From positions 6,510,001 to 6,574,000 of the forward strand of contig OW051493.1 in assembly GCA_932521035.1 (NCBI GenBank): a stretch of DNA of 64,000 nt. Reading direction: 5' to 3'. The notes under the pieces are model-generated. The model was not told where the DNA came from. It saw nothing but the letters and a program-made list of their open reading frames with translations, and ran no database searches. Below are positions 1 through 12,457 of this stretch, in pieces (position 1 is the stretch's first letter; each line of letters begins with the position of its first letter). Source of the stretch: Oscheius dolichura. Its lineage: Eukaryota > Nematoda > Chromadorea > Rhabditida > Rhabditidae. The position numbers and the translations under genes are program-made.

Positions 1-2804
1 TGCTACTCCAGCTCTGAGTACGTAGCCTACACGGAAAGACGCGTCGGTACGTCACTTGACCCCGTTGGCAAAGTTTTCTCGCCATCAAAAACTTTTGATC
101 CTCCCTTCGGATCAAATTTCGTCCGCGACTGCAAATAGCCGCCACTCCAGCCCCGGCCCCCAACTTCCTTATTCCCTCCAAAATAGACGCCCCTCCATCT
201 TCCGACCCTCCCAGATTCATGCTTTCTGTTGCCGACCGGACTTAGCCTGTTTACTCTGCGCATCTTGAACACAGGCGAAGGGTCTCCTCCCCTCCCCCAC
301 GTCAAGTGCTTCCGCTCATTTCTCGCCTTTTTACGTGGCTCTCTCTGGTCCTAGTCAATTTTAATATCCGGACTCGGCCCCGTCGCGTCATTATCTCCTT
401 GAAATTGTTTCCCCTTCCTCCAGATCTCCCTGATTGTTGCTTGTGTGCGGTCTCTTTCAATGGAGATGGCGCTTACTGTCCTGGCATTGAAGAAAAAGTC
501 AAACAATCGCATGAATAGCTGCTCCGCTGTACAGCTCTTTTGATCACATAGTCGACCGAAAAAGCGTCTTCCTTTCATTTATTTATTCCCTTGTATTTGC
601 TGCCCAGTCGGAAACCCCGACTAGGTGATCCAAAAAATCCCGACAACACTTCTCTCGAAGGTTGGCTAAAGGTAGTACCTTTAGTCCTAAAGCACGAAGC
701 CGACCTCATTTCTTGAGGTGAGCTAGCCATACGTTTCGGCTGCCGAGAATTTACGGGTGCAGCGGTTGTTTTGTCCCAAATGATGCCTATTTTTCAATTT
801 CTCTCGAACCAAAATACCATATTCATCCCCACGTGTTCACATCGCTTTCCCAGATGTTTGCCCATTGTCAGGTCGTGCATAATGCCTGACTATCCCGACA
901 ATTTGGTTCTTGTTTGGTCGAAAAGGAGCAGGCATTTCCCCAGTGTTTTACCTCCACTCGAGACTATTCGTGTCAACGGTCGCCTGTTCTCCTAAACCCT
1001 TATAGTCGGTCTCTTTGAAGTGGCTCTGCTCGTAATTCCCTCATTTTTTAGCTATCCTCCGATTAAAAAAGAACATTCTCTCTCTTCCTCTGTTGACCGT
1101 TCCTCGATCATTTGCCTTTCCCCTCACGTGGCAGCCGAGTGGCTCAATTCCCCACCAATTGACCGTGTTGGTTGTGGAAATGGCTGCCATTTTGTGTCAG
1201 ATGGGAGGGGGCTGCCACCCCAGCCTTCTTTTGTGCTCACTCTCTTCGACAACCTGTCCCCCTCAGGAGTTTCTGTGTTGACCGACCCGTCGTAAAAAAG
1301 GCGAATAGAAGAGTTATGGACTACGTGAAACTGGCGGCCTTTGCCCCCCGTGGTCCCTATAAAACGGCCCCGATTGATACCGTAGCCAAATATTCAAACG
1401 GGGACGAGTGCCTCGCTTCTTTTCTCTCTCTGCCCTTTTCATTGTAATTTCAAAATTCCCGCCCGATTTCTTTTTTCAAAACAACTCTCCGCAATGACCT
1501 CATCCCCTGTGGCATTCCTTTCCAGTCAGTCATCACGAGAAACAAAGCGACGGTCGGAGAGCGAGGGCCCCCCAACGTCGTCTCCCCTTACCATTCCCTT
1601 TCAAATTTTTATTTCCCGGGCTAATTTAGTCCTCCCCGAGTTTTTTTCGTTCGAAACATTTTGGGAACAGGCGCCGCCCGGGGTTTTCGAACGTCGGCCC
1701 CGCAGTTGTTTAGGCGTAGTAAAACGGGCCATTGCTGACTTTCCCCGACCCGGCAAAATGTTGCTCGAATATTTGGTGGCCGGTGAGTCAACACAACTAT
1801 TTTTTATGCCCTCTGCGATGGTCTTAAAAAGAGTAACGAGGATTACTGTACTTCCTCCGAAAGACGGTATTCTATGGCCCGGGCCGTGTCGCCTCCTCCC
1901 CGGATGAGTCCGACTACTTCCTGCTGGACATGTCACGGCCGGTGACGGCTCCCATCACGGAGTTTGTCAGGGAACGGGAGACATTTTTGTGTAAGGGAGT
2001 TCTGCGGGTAACTGATCCCCTCTGCCCCCCGGCTAGTCTCCCTACTCCCTCCGAAAGTGCCAAAATGGAACGCTTTGCCCCCCGGCTGAGCCGCGTCTCC
2101 CACGTGTTGGTAGTTGTGTTTGAGTTGTCCCAAGACACCAGTTACGAAGGCGTCTTCGGCACACATCGCTCTCCTCGCTTCATGTCTCGGCGACAGTTCA
2201 GACTCCCTTCGCCGTCTCCTCTCCTAGATCTGCCTCCATAACTGTTTTCAGCCCCGGGGGTCCTCCCTCCCTCTCCAATTCAAAAAAGTTGCATTTGTGA
2301 TATGCCAGTTATACAATCATTTTGCTAGCAAGTAACCGCCGAATTGCCTCGTTTTGTGGCAGCTGTTCCCCCTTCGATTCAACTCCTCCACCCGGTTAAA
2401 TTTTGATCATCCAGGGGGACGAGGAGAGGAGGGGACACCGAGGATGGCCTTGCCCTTGTCCGGGCACTATCAATGTTTTTGTGTCGTTCTGTCGTTCTCG
2501 CTCCTTTTCCATCGCGTCCCCCAAAAAACGTGGGAGAGGCACCGTTTCTCCTCGAGATACCGGTTTTTCTGGCCATCAAGTTTTAAAAAAAGAAGTTTCA
2601 GATACGGGCAACGCCGCCTCCGAGCCGGTACAGGCCGCTTTCCGTGGCGATTTGTCCAGCCAGCGTCGTTGCCGACTCGAAAATTCCCTTCAGCGAGTAC
2701 ATTATCGGTATCAATATTTCTCTTTATTTGAATATAAAAAGCTTTTTAGATCAGCCAGTGCCGGAGCAGACGCCTCTTACTCCGTACGAGCCAGCACGTC
2801 CGAG
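1..2804. other. GC-rich stretch without a firmly supported gene
   Basis: No conserved gene was recognised here. Several open frames exist, but the base composition makes chance frames common. The best candidate is a two-exon plus-strand reading of about 1494-2241: a first block ending near 1781 at a good GTGAGT donor, then a block beginning near 1840. A frame through 2520-2696, ending before a donor at 2697, could be a 5' exon of the next gene, but its phase does not join to the start at 2805, so it would have to be untranslated leader. A dispersed repeat tail lies at 661-763 and is listed separately. Confidence 0.4.
661..763 (+). repeat. Dispersed repeat, family with 34328-34432
   Basis: The block CTAAAGGTAGTACCTTTAG is followed about 55 bp later by CGGCTGCCGAG and a TTTACGGGTGCAG-like end. 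The same order, with a few substitutions, occurs at 34328-34432. The terminal part is also shared with the ends of the 229-bp repeats at 33045-33076 and 53515-53543. This shows a dispersed repeat, probably a non-autonomous element. The inner palindrome around ACCTTTAG suggests a small hairpin. Confidence 0.5.
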
Positions 2805-3416
2805 ATGAAGAGCCCGCTGGCCCTGAATCGGGAGAATACTCGCTTCCTGCGAGCGACCAAGAAGTTCTTCAAGAAGATTTACAACTCCGCCACCCTGCCC
2901 AGCAACCGGAAACAGGAACAGAAGGCCATGTCCGTGGAGCCGAGAAGGTTTGACCGAGTGGAATACCCCGACCCCATCTGGGTCCCTCCTCCAAGGTAAT
3001 TCCCAATGGTAAAGAAGAAGAAAAGTCCTTTAGTATCCGTATGATGGACGACGACCTCGAAGACGATCACACCTCCCGCGTAGAGTCCATGTGTGGCAGC
3101 TCACCGCTAGATGCCACCGACAGCGGAGTCGACGTCGACCGAGCCTCTACTCCGGATCACAGCGTGGAATCCATAACCATGACCTCGAAAAGTGACGACG
3201 ACTGCCAGGATCTTTCTTATACGGAGATCTTTGAAAATCTTCGTCGAGAGATGGTACTTTTGTTGACAAATTTTACAAAATCCTTGAAAATTTTAGCACC
3301 TTCTCCGTCAAAGAGATCATAAAATATTGGCCGAGCTACATCGCGCCGAAGAAACCTTACGTACAGCCCGTAGAACTCGCGACGATCGCTACGGACTGCG
3401 TGGATTCCCTGTTTGA
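2805..3416 (+). CDS. Uncharacterised coiled-coil protein, three exons
   Basis: The exons are 2805-2995, 3034-3253 and 3297-3416, separated by GT-AG introns of 38 and 43 nt whose phases join cleanly to give 176 residues. The N-terminus is basic (KKFFKKIY), the middle is acidic and Ser-rich with a DDDLEDD run, and the last 45 residues form a charged heptad-like helix (ENLRREMHLLRQRDHKILAE). There is no signal peptide and no membrane segment. I do not recognise the family. The C-terminal helix suggests oligomerisation or a scaffold role, which is inference. AATAAA-like signals follow at about 3592 and 3628. The start is the first ATG of the conserved-looking frame, and an upstream exon cannot be excluded. 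Confidence 0.6.
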
Positions 3417-3665
3417 TCCGATCTAGTCGAATCCCGGTAGCTGTAAATGTACCACTCACACATTTCTTGCGGGTATGCACTCCTCGAGTCTCTGGCTGGC
3501 TCCTTCCCCTGAACATGGCGAAGGTCCCATGTTATAGAGACGAATTTTCTATGAAAGAACGTGCTAAAAATCATTATACTTTATTTCTTTATAATAAAAC
3601 ATTGAAATTATCACAACCTACTAAATAGGAATAAATATACATAATAACCCGTAGTTAAGAGATCA

Positions 3666-6600
3666 TCACGAGGTTGGTTCGTTTTCTTTATCTGCCTCTA
3701 TGTTAGGCATTTGATTGGAGTGTAAGTCGGCAAGTGGAACAGCTCCTTGATTATTATGTAGCATATCAATAGCATATTCAAGCGTAAAAGCTAGCGGAGT
3801 TTCTTTGGCCCAAGTAGCAAGTTTTTCAGCAAAAATTAATTCAGGTGCAATGTATCCTTTGCTCTTAGCCATTAGCAATTTCTAAAATAGAATTATTCTT
3901 GTGCAAAGTTTGAAACTAACGTCTTCTAATTCTCTCATCTGTTTCTTAACTCCCGCAACCGACTCGAGGCTTGGCCATGTAAATCGGATATTTTTATGAG
4001 CATTTGTTGCGCTACTTTTTGGATTAAAACGGCAGGTGAACTCGGGTAATTTAATCGTAAACGCTGCTTCCGCTAATGCTTCTTCATCGCTAAAATGTTG
4101 CAATATACATATTGAATGGATGAAAAATATTACTGTCTGTAGTCATGCAGAAAGAATCTACCATGATTGTAGATCACAGCTCTTTTCAACGCGTCCTTGT
4201 CTTTTGCAACAGTTAAATCGTATTTTAATGTTTCCATATTAACTCCACCGATTTCCAAACTACTAAGTGACTCTATAGGAGGGGCAACTGTTGGAGTTTC
4301 AAATTTGGCTATTTTTCCTTCCTGCAAACTGTGTTCACATAAATATATGTTACCGTTACCAAGTAAGTAACAGTAACTTCTGCTTTGGCGGTATATTTAT
4401 CAACTAAAGATGTGGATGAACGGACTGCAATCAATCGTGGCTCGACGGCCTGCGTCCACAAGAAACGGAGAGGTTGGTGATAAAATCTACAAAACGCTAA
4501 AAGTATAAATGGTATAATAAATACTCCACCTGCTGTCATTGATCCCATGACAAACTTGAGGATAAAAAGCAATAAGTAATAAGGCATTTGAAAGGATGTC
4601 TTCTTTCCAGGCATATCTGTATAAATTAATTTTACACAAACTGAATTAAACCCACGTCCCTTCACCTAAAAAGAGCATGCCCAATACTTGATGAGCTACC
4701 ATTTGTTCCTGATGCTTTCTAGTACTTCTCATCCAAGTCATAACGTGCTCATGCACTCTCCAGCTTCTGGCTATTCGAGTTGTTTCTAAATCACCAGTAG
4801 TGGTCGCCAACTAAAATGGGGTTGCATAGTTATACAAAAGCGAAATCTACCACTCCTAGACTAATAAGAAGACAATTAATAACTAGGCTGTGCACATTAG
4901 CACCGGCAAGTTCAACAAATCGACGGACATAACGATGATTGTTGGTAGGAAGAAATAGACGAGTATAGGTTAGCTGTAAATATGAACAAATAACATATTA
5001 ATGAAACTAACAATGGTATCATACGCCGCTTTCCTTATTTCTGGATGAGCGTTTTTAAAACGGAGACCTATAGCAAGAGCAGATCCTGCAACAACATTAC
5101 AGTAAACCTGAAAAGACATTAGTGATTATTTGATACGCACTATGTTACTTGTGCAAGAGTTTCAAGATCAAATACTGCATCTCGTCCGAGAGAATTTTCA
5201 TCAAGCAGACTGAGACCATCATCTCTTTCCTCTGTCGCAACCATCCACCGTGTACGCATGCGTTGTTCAACAACTTTAGGAACCATATTCTGTATAAACT
5301 CAATATTTGGCTCTATATCATTCCACATAATAAGATGATAGCATAATATTCTCGCAAGTACCTAAAACACTTTCACATTATAAGTAATTATTATTATGGT
5401 TAATAAAACAATAATCTTACTAAATCTGGTTTTATTTCTTCGAGTTGCCTAGCTTCTTGTGGTAATAGCATCTGACTGGAGACTTCCTTGTTGCTCGTTT
5501 GAAAGAACATTAATCCAAGAGCTGTGCACGCAGCCTGACTGCTAAGGTGTGTGTTTACACGTTCTCTTTCCTTAATGGTAGACTAAAGATATAAAGAAAG
5601 AAATAAAAACCTTAATATGACGAGAAAGGGGTTGTTGAATACCGGTTGAGGTGCTATCTACAATTGGAGCCGGATTTGAAGAGAACACACATGTTTTCTG
5701 TAATCAAGTTTTGTTTATCGGAATTATGACTACCCTTGGATGCCCTTTCATCATGTGAATAAGTCTTGCTACAACTCCCGGCTGCTGCTCTTCAAATGCA
5801 GGTCGTCGAGTCAGAATATCATTACCTTGACCCAAACAAATAAGACCCACAGCAAAGCCAGCATTTAGTCTATAAGCATATCGATCTGTAGCTGGAGACT
5901 CTTCCGGGGGCAATGATTTGCCTATCTGTAACAGAACAATATGTTTCAAGCTAATTTTCTAACTTCATTGAGCAGCTTTTTGACTAAAACAGTGTTTCCA
6001 GTTCGGGCAAAAAGAAATCCTAGTGATGCAATCGCAGCGGTCTAAAGAAAATTTGTATACTTCAATAACAACGGGAAACTTGGTTAATCGAAGGGATATT
6101 AATAGGTAGATTCGTAGGCCCCATAATAAATGGTAATTGCGTTCCCAACATTTTGTATGTCTGAAAGTGGTTTATAAAAAATCGAGAAATTTTACTTTTG
6201 TATCGGCTGTTCCCATCTTAGCAATTCCGTATCCCAACAGTAAAGCAACGGATTGGAATTCATCCAAGGTGATTAACATTTCGCTAACATAGTAAGTACT
6301 AGAAAGAAGATGCCCGTTAAGTGCAAATCCATATAGCAATCCTGCCGCTGTCGGATTGGTAATCTAAGGAAACATTTACTCCTAAACGCACTGGTTTACC
6401 TTTTCTTGTTTAACACAGGTTGACAAAAGGTATTCCCCGTCAAGTTTTATTTCATCTCCTGATCCGACACGAAGAGCACTTGCAACACCATTGTAGAATT
6501 CTCCCCATTCTCTATATGGTTTCGTAGTCTAAAAAGAAATAGTAAAATACTAAAAAAACATCTCTACATCGCTTGGTGGTATTTCATATGATAAGTTGGA

Positions 6601-9231
6601 AGGAAAGAGCCTTGCTGATAAGCATAAATCTAAAGCCACACTGCCAGTTTCTGCATGGCATGGTAATTGTGCAAGATATCTGAAACTCTTCATGGCTCTT
6701 CCAAACGACTGGGCCAAGTAGCGAATACATGTTCCATGAAGATATACTTCTTGTGCTTCTCGTTCATCTGTCAGTTGGTTGGGAACAGCAGCTCTTAAAG
6801 ACAATTGTGAATATTTTAGTAAGAAATGTACAAGGCGGAAGTATTGATGAGGACAGGTTTGTCGCTTCTTAGCATTTCATAGACGTTGACACTTCGTTTG
6901 TCTGTGGGCCAGAGAGCAACAGCAATATCATTATAAAAAGAAGCAGCTGGAAACTCTCTAAAATAAGAGAAACAATACCTATATTTTTTAAACTCACAGC
7001 ATTTTCTCCTTGCTAGGGTACAGGTGTTCTGCAGCCTCTCTATCACAATGGATAATCTTAGCAATAAGGAGCTGAAATACACATGGCAGCCTTTCAATCA
7101 CTTTACAGTCAAAGGTGAAAAATTTTAAAAGCTTAGCACACCTGAAAAAATAATAACTGAAAAAATGTTTTTATCTACTTTTCTTCTTTTGAAATATGTT
7201 TCCGCATAATGGTTTTAAGTATTTCGCTTTCTGCATTACACGGCATCAGTTTCTTCCATCTTTTTCCTAGGAGTCGTTGCAAATCTACCTGCGTTCCAAC
7301 AATTCCGATGCCAACAGCAATAGCTGAATACTTTTTTAGACTCACGTTTCTATAATTAATCTCACCTATGATAAACTGGGCGAGGAGAGGAGAATATGTA
7401 TAAACTTGAGTATTAAATCTATTCTTCTCTTGTGAACACAATAGCATATCGCCGATTAAAGTAAACAATGAAAAGGCGTTTTCTACATAAGCATTCCGTC
7501 CTAAGGCTAGTTCCACTGAACAAAAAAAAACATATAGCCAAGTAAGACAACATCAAGATAACTCACCCTCATTTTGACTAATCATTTTATAGGTAGGACG
7601 GTCCTTTATCGGGAATTCAGCGTGATATAAATCAAAAAGAGTCGTACTATTTAGAACACTGAAAAAAAGGTAGTTTCATAATAGTTTAAAACCTACAAGG
7701 CGCAAATACTCAAGTAATGCACAACTTGCGCTCGATATGCATTCCAGTCGTCTCGAAGACCCCACTGCTGCCATGTCGAATGCATTGATGCGAAGATTCT
7801 AAAATTCACGTAAAGCACACATATTTATAAATAAAGTACGTTTGAAATGATGAAAACAGTGGTTTTGATATATCTATTTTAATTTCTACGACATTATCAA
7901 TTATATCTAAATAAGACGGCTCTCCAAAAGAATGTAATCGATTAAGCATCTGCAAAAATATGTAAATTGAATAAATAAAAACTCAACCTCCTCTCTAGAT
8001 TGTGGCGGCCGCCTTAGTTTTGTTTGAGGTTGATCTTGTTTTTGTTCATTTGTCTATAAAATATGAGCGCTAATTCTTGCCATTGAAACATACCGGCAGC
8101 ATTATAGACGGATGTTTTATAATGGTTATTCCAATTTCTTGTAAAAGAAACAGAAAAGCAACATGCAGAAGGGGGCAAATGTTACCTCTTTGTGTGACTA
8201 ATACATATTCGTGTGCATTGAAAACTGAATATAAAGAGGTTTCATATTTTTTATTACGGTACCTCTCCAATGACTCAGTAATGATGATGACTTTTCCTGT
8301 GAAGCAAGTGCGGTTATACATGTATTAAACAGCTCCTCTACTGAAATCGGAATAAAATAACTTTACAAAATCTCAAGCACCCATTCTGTCCCCGTACATA
8401 GGTCTAATCTTCAAATTAAACAATCTATTATTACGCGAAATCAAGGCTAATGTGTCCGAAACTATTGGTTGTATTGTACGAATGCCTTCTTCTACTATCT
8501 GTAATGAATAAGTATGTAGCTAAATTGTGTAAATGGCATACTGAAGGGTATGAAATCGTACAAACTTTGCTGTGACCAGAATATAATGTTAAAAGATGTT
8601 CGGTTTCTAAAACCACCGTATGTTTGTCTTTCTGAAACACGTTTATATTATTATGATAAATAATGCTTCGAACCTGAGTATAAGCTGCATCCAAACACGA
8701 AATCGTTCCAAATGATGTTTGTACTATTGTTTTATGATCCGTGTCGGAGAAACGAAAGCATTTCAACTGTTTTGCCTCTGATACAAAAATGTTTACAAAC
8801 GTATGCCGACAAAATGATTGTGAAAGAAACATCTAAAAATGTACACAAGCTTTAGTTCCTGTACTTTAGACGCTGAGTATCCTGGATAGTCCTTCTTGTA
8901 GGTCTCGGTCCAAACACATTCTAGACAAAAATCAGCGTAGAAGATATCGTTGTTCAAATCTCTCTCCAATATCTTGGTTATATTAACGCTGTGACGTCTG
9001 ATAAATGTTATAAACCAAAACATACCCTTTGGAACTGATAATGGAAGGTTGAGTGACAGATCTAAGGCGAAGAGAGGCGTCGTATGAGAAATCGGCGTTA
9101 CTATTTAAAAAATTGAGTTATAAACTAAGGTCTCCTTACGGTGGAGTACCAATGTTCGAAAGAGCTGGACTATCTATTGGAAACGTTCTTGTTCTTCCTA
9201 CTCGCAGCATAGACCTTGTTTGTATCGACAT
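3666..9231 (-). CDS. APC1: Anaphase-promoting complex subunit 1, C-terminal block
   Basis: This is a long minus-strand gene of many small exons in AT-rich DNA, reading from about 9231 down to TGA at 3666-3668. It matches APC1 from the middle of the WD40-like domain onward. There is a WTET...SASK block at about 8935-8835, then a beta-rich block at 8820-8435 (a LKCFRF strand aligns with APC1 LRCVKF). Proteasome/cyclosome repeats follow, with YRLNAGFAVGLICLGQGND at about 5870-5810, and an AVEPRLIAV segment near 4440. APC1 is the large scaffold of the APC/C ubiquitin ligase and carries the PC-repeat toroid. Introns are as short as 28 and 32 nt (for example about 8996-9023 and 8834-8865). The N-terminal ~300 residues of APC1 are not here but at 11652-12457. 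A possible independent start is MSIQTRSMLR at 9231, just after a TTTTAG acceptor. Confidence 0.85.
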
Positions 9232-9259
9232 CTGTTGGTGTCCACGTGCTAAAATTCAA

Positions 9260-10253
9260 CATTATAAACTCTGCTTTTGTTTCACATTAGTATGATTGCC
9301 GGCATCTAACAAAATTATCCTCGTGACGCATCTCTGTCCGAACGACCCCTAACTTAATCAGTCACCGTCGCCCGACGATCTCCGCTCACTTATAGCTCCC
9401 CATGCCTTCAGGCTAACCTCGAGCAAGGAGCTCAGTCAGTTAGCGCCTCATTTGCCATGCGCCAATTTTGTGTCTTCTACTACGGAGGATCAACAAGCCC
9501 CCCGATTTAGTCCTTTCCCTCGCGAGAAAAATGCCTTTAGGATTAGGTTAGTGTCGTGAACGAATTCGATTCGAGAAGAAGGAGGTGCAGCTCGTAGGCG
9601 GCGCTAGGCTCACGTTTCCGCTCTGCTTTTTGAACTCGTCGTCTGTTTTGGGAAATTTTACCTAGTTAAGTTTTGAGAAAATATTCTTTGGTGACTGCAG
9701 TAACCTGCAACCTTTCAAGCTAAAAATCATACAAAATATGATTTTATATATGTACTATTACTTTTAACTGCTCCTACTCCTCTATAACTTCTGTTTTAGA
9801 AGTTTAAATCAATTTTATCTAGGGAATGGCTGGTGATAAACAATCGCGCTAACATCCTGTTTGAAGCCAAGTCTGCATCTTAACCAACTCTCGACAATCT
9901 TTCTGTTCGTGGACCACCCACATAGGTAAAAAATAATGCTACTTGATAGCTGTTTGCTGGCATCCAAGAATCTCCCGTAAACAACGAAAAGCGCATCCTC
10001 TCGCTTTGTTCTAATTGCCCATGTCTTCTTTGCGAAAATATATCCTATGTAAAATCAGTTTACACATAAACAAGCGTTCCTAAGCAAAAACGTAGACGGC
10101 ATTAATAGTGTTTTCCCTCTGCGATTTACCTCCTCACCTCTAACCATGTGTTTTGCTACACGCCTCCTTAGTCGCAATAGACAATTCGATTTATTTAGCT
10201 TCCCTTCCTAGTGTGGCCCTTTGATCTTTTACACCGTCTAGCAAGCAATCCCC
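9260..10253. other. Intergenic or intronic region between APC1 C-block and globin-like gene
   Basis: No coding exon is supported on either strand over about 1 kb. The frames are short and show no family resemblance. If APC1 is a single gene this is part of its giant intron. If it is split, this is the shared divergent promoter region of the APC1 C-terminal block (-) and the globin-like gene (+). Confidence 0.5.
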
Positions 10254-11107
10254 ATGGGGAATCGTCCTGGGCATCAATTGTCGGCTCATAAGCGTCAAGT
10301 ATACCATTCTTGGACAACTATCTATACACACGATCCAGAATTATTAAACGAAGCTATCAGGTAGGGAATATCGACAAAAACGAAGCTCATTTCATCCATT
10401 TGACACCATAAGTGTCATTTTAACAAAATGAGATCTCTAATTGCAGTGACGCCTGGCTGAAAGCGGCAGAACTGACCCCGACCTGGGTTTGGGCATTAGT
10501 TGGACTACATGAGACGATGCACTCTATGCACAAAGAAAATAAAAAGTTTACAATGATGATACATCAGGTAAATAACAGCCTTTGAATGACTTCGGTCTCA
10601 GGTCCGGGAATTTCTGCACAGTGTTATTAAAATACATAAATGTGATACTGAAATGGCTAAAAGCTTAGCTTTCCGACTTGGAATGCGACATAGGCAAGTA
10701 CTAGGAAAATGTTGAACAAGCATAGCCATATAGACAATACATGAATGAAGGAAATGACAACTCTTATTGGACTCCGTTTGCTCAACAACTGCCGCTATCG
10801 ATAACAAAGTGCTACTTGCATGTGGTGGATACAAATAGCAGGTATACAATTTGGTCTTCCTACATGGAGAAATTAGATTGCGAAAGATTTTACGAATAGG
10901 TGCTCATGGAGACAAAACTGAAGAAGAGGTCCTAGCCGATTCTTGGAGAAAATTTATGAACCTAATAGTTGAGGCTATGAAACGGGGATACGAAGGCTGT
11001 CCAACAGAAAAAACTGCACTCAGATTGAGTATAACAAAGTACTGTTTTTACTAGTGCCTTATACGGAAGAAGCAATTACAGCAGCATCATTTCGATGGCG
11101 CCGGTAA
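10254..11107 (+). CDS. Globin-like protein, five exons, between the APC1 blocks
   Basis: The exons are 10254-10360, 10447-10567, 10602-10697, 10842-11028 and 11055-11107; the phases join without a break to give 187 residues, the usual size of a single-domain globin. The early helix LSSHKRQVYHSWTTIY resembles globin helix A, FTMMIHQVREFLHSVIKIH resembles helix E with its distal region, RLGMRHRQ carries the likely proximal (F8) His, and LADSWRKFMNLIVEAMKRG resembles helix H of nematode-type globins. The last intron is only 26 nt. There is no signal peptide. A haem-binding sensor or oxygen-carrier role is inferred from the family only. It lies opposite in strand to the flanking APC1 exons. A GTAAG at the stop codon leaves open splicing into the downstream region at 11179-11670. 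Confidence 0.45.
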
Positions 11108-11178
11108 GATCGACGAGAAGCAGATCAGCTTGTCAGTTTCTCGAGCCTAGCTTATCGCCAGCCCTTGGTACGTACTAA

Positions 11179-11670
11179 ATGTTTCCAACAGTTAAACAAT
11201 TTACAGCATGTAGCGCTGTTTCATCTGCTGATTCTGCTCCTTCTATGCACCATGAAAGAAGCAGAAGCATATTTCGGAGCCGCCCTAGTAGAACCAGCCG
11301 AGATCTTTCCTCATTGCGTCGACTGAGCTCTCCAAACAATCCCGGCTCATTCCTCACCGCATCCGACCAACAACTTTTAAGCTTAGCTAACCAACGAAAT
11401 GATGGCCGACGGTCACTTACAAGCTTTCCTTCATAAAATGAAACTTACAATTGACTTGCATTTTAGGAGTACTGTAAGCTGGACCTTGAGGTGTGGAATG
11501 TAGACGCTTCTCAATCTGTTGGTTCCTCATCAGATAAAGTGAAGATCTTAGCTCTTCTTCTAATGTGGGGCGAATATGGTAGAGGCGATGTATCTAAACA
11601 AGCTAATCTATTATCTTACTTCCACTATTTCTTTAAAAAATGTTTTGATAACTACACCTTATTAACTTGA
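11179..11670 (+). CDS. Uncertain coding region downstream of globin-like gene
   Basis: Two blocks look coding but cannot be joined with confidence. One is Ser/Arg-rich (11210-11436, SRSIFRSRPSRTSRDLSSL) and could be a disordered tail of the globin-like gene. The other, from about 11468 to TGA at 11668-11670, reads KLDLEVWNVDAS...DKVKILALLLMWGEYG and vaguely recalls the C-terminal part of Sec1/Munc18-type proteins; that resemblance is weak. The stop at 11670 lies 18 bp beyond the end of the APC1 N-terminal block on the other strand (11652), so the two coding ends overlap tail-to-tail. Confidence 0.25.
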
Positions 11671-12457
11671 TCAACAGCTAGAATTAGATCATCAGAAGCA
11701 TCAACGATATTAAGCTCTTCGTGTTCCCAACAAAAAAGCCATGGGCCAATAAGTTCTGTAAACGCATTTATAGAAAAAGAATGAAAAACCTCGTGGTCTA
11801 TATAAAACTGGAAGCAGCTCATTAAGAGGATGAGTTAGTGAAAAGAGGCTAACATTTTGATCCTGTTTGAATTCAAATTCTTCTTCTCTTGCGCATAATT
11901 GTTCTATTAATAAACCATGTTTTACTTGATAAACATTTCTGATCTGCAATATAAAGTTGAATGTAAACGAAAAAGCTAACTCTGAAAGGAACAAAAAATG
12001 AGAACGGATGGTTATCTTCTATATTATAAAAAGTAATATCTTGTTCTCCAATGATCGCCAAACAATGCATGACAGGTGTATCCTTTTTGTCGTCTTTCGT
12101 ACGTGGAAATTGTGTCCACATAATCTAAGAAAAGATATGATCACCGGCAAAATGCATACCTTTTGTATATCGTACTCAACCGAAAAACGGCGGTTGAGGT
12201 GCCCATTCGCTGAACAAACTGCAACGGAACGCTTTGAAGCATAAGCAGTTTCTGATAAACCAAAATCATAACTTCGGAAGCACATCAATCTTGAATCTGA
12301 CTGAAATGAGAAGACATCAGAAAATGTTTTTATAAAATCCAGCTTCTAAGAATATACGTACATTATTCAGTGCCGCTTCAAATTCTTCTTCCAAAGAAGT
12401 TATCCTCGTCGCACGAGCAGCAATCATTATGTTTTCTACCGAAATCGAGTCATTCAT
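11652..12457 (-). CDS. APC1: Anaphase-promoting complex subunit 1, N-terminal block
   Basis: This is a minus-strand reading from ATG at 12457. The N-terminus (ENIMIAARATRITSL) aligns with the APC1 start (TTMIAARDLQEF). Next comes a block at 12288-12160 (SVAVCSANGHLNRRFSVEYD), then WTQF...CLAIIGEQDITFYNIE at about 12118-12020, and VYQVKHGLLIEQL...FSLTHPLNELLPVLY at about 11940-11800, matching the APC1 stretch that ends LHPLDEITPLV. After a short intron the last exon reads to DDLILAVDQVNKV and then TAG at 11652-11654. The end coincides with the disordered Ser-rich loop in the APC1 WD40-like domain. Either GTGTAG at 11657-11652 is a splice donor leading to 9231, or the protein ends here. See the finding on split APC1. 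Confidence 0.8.
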
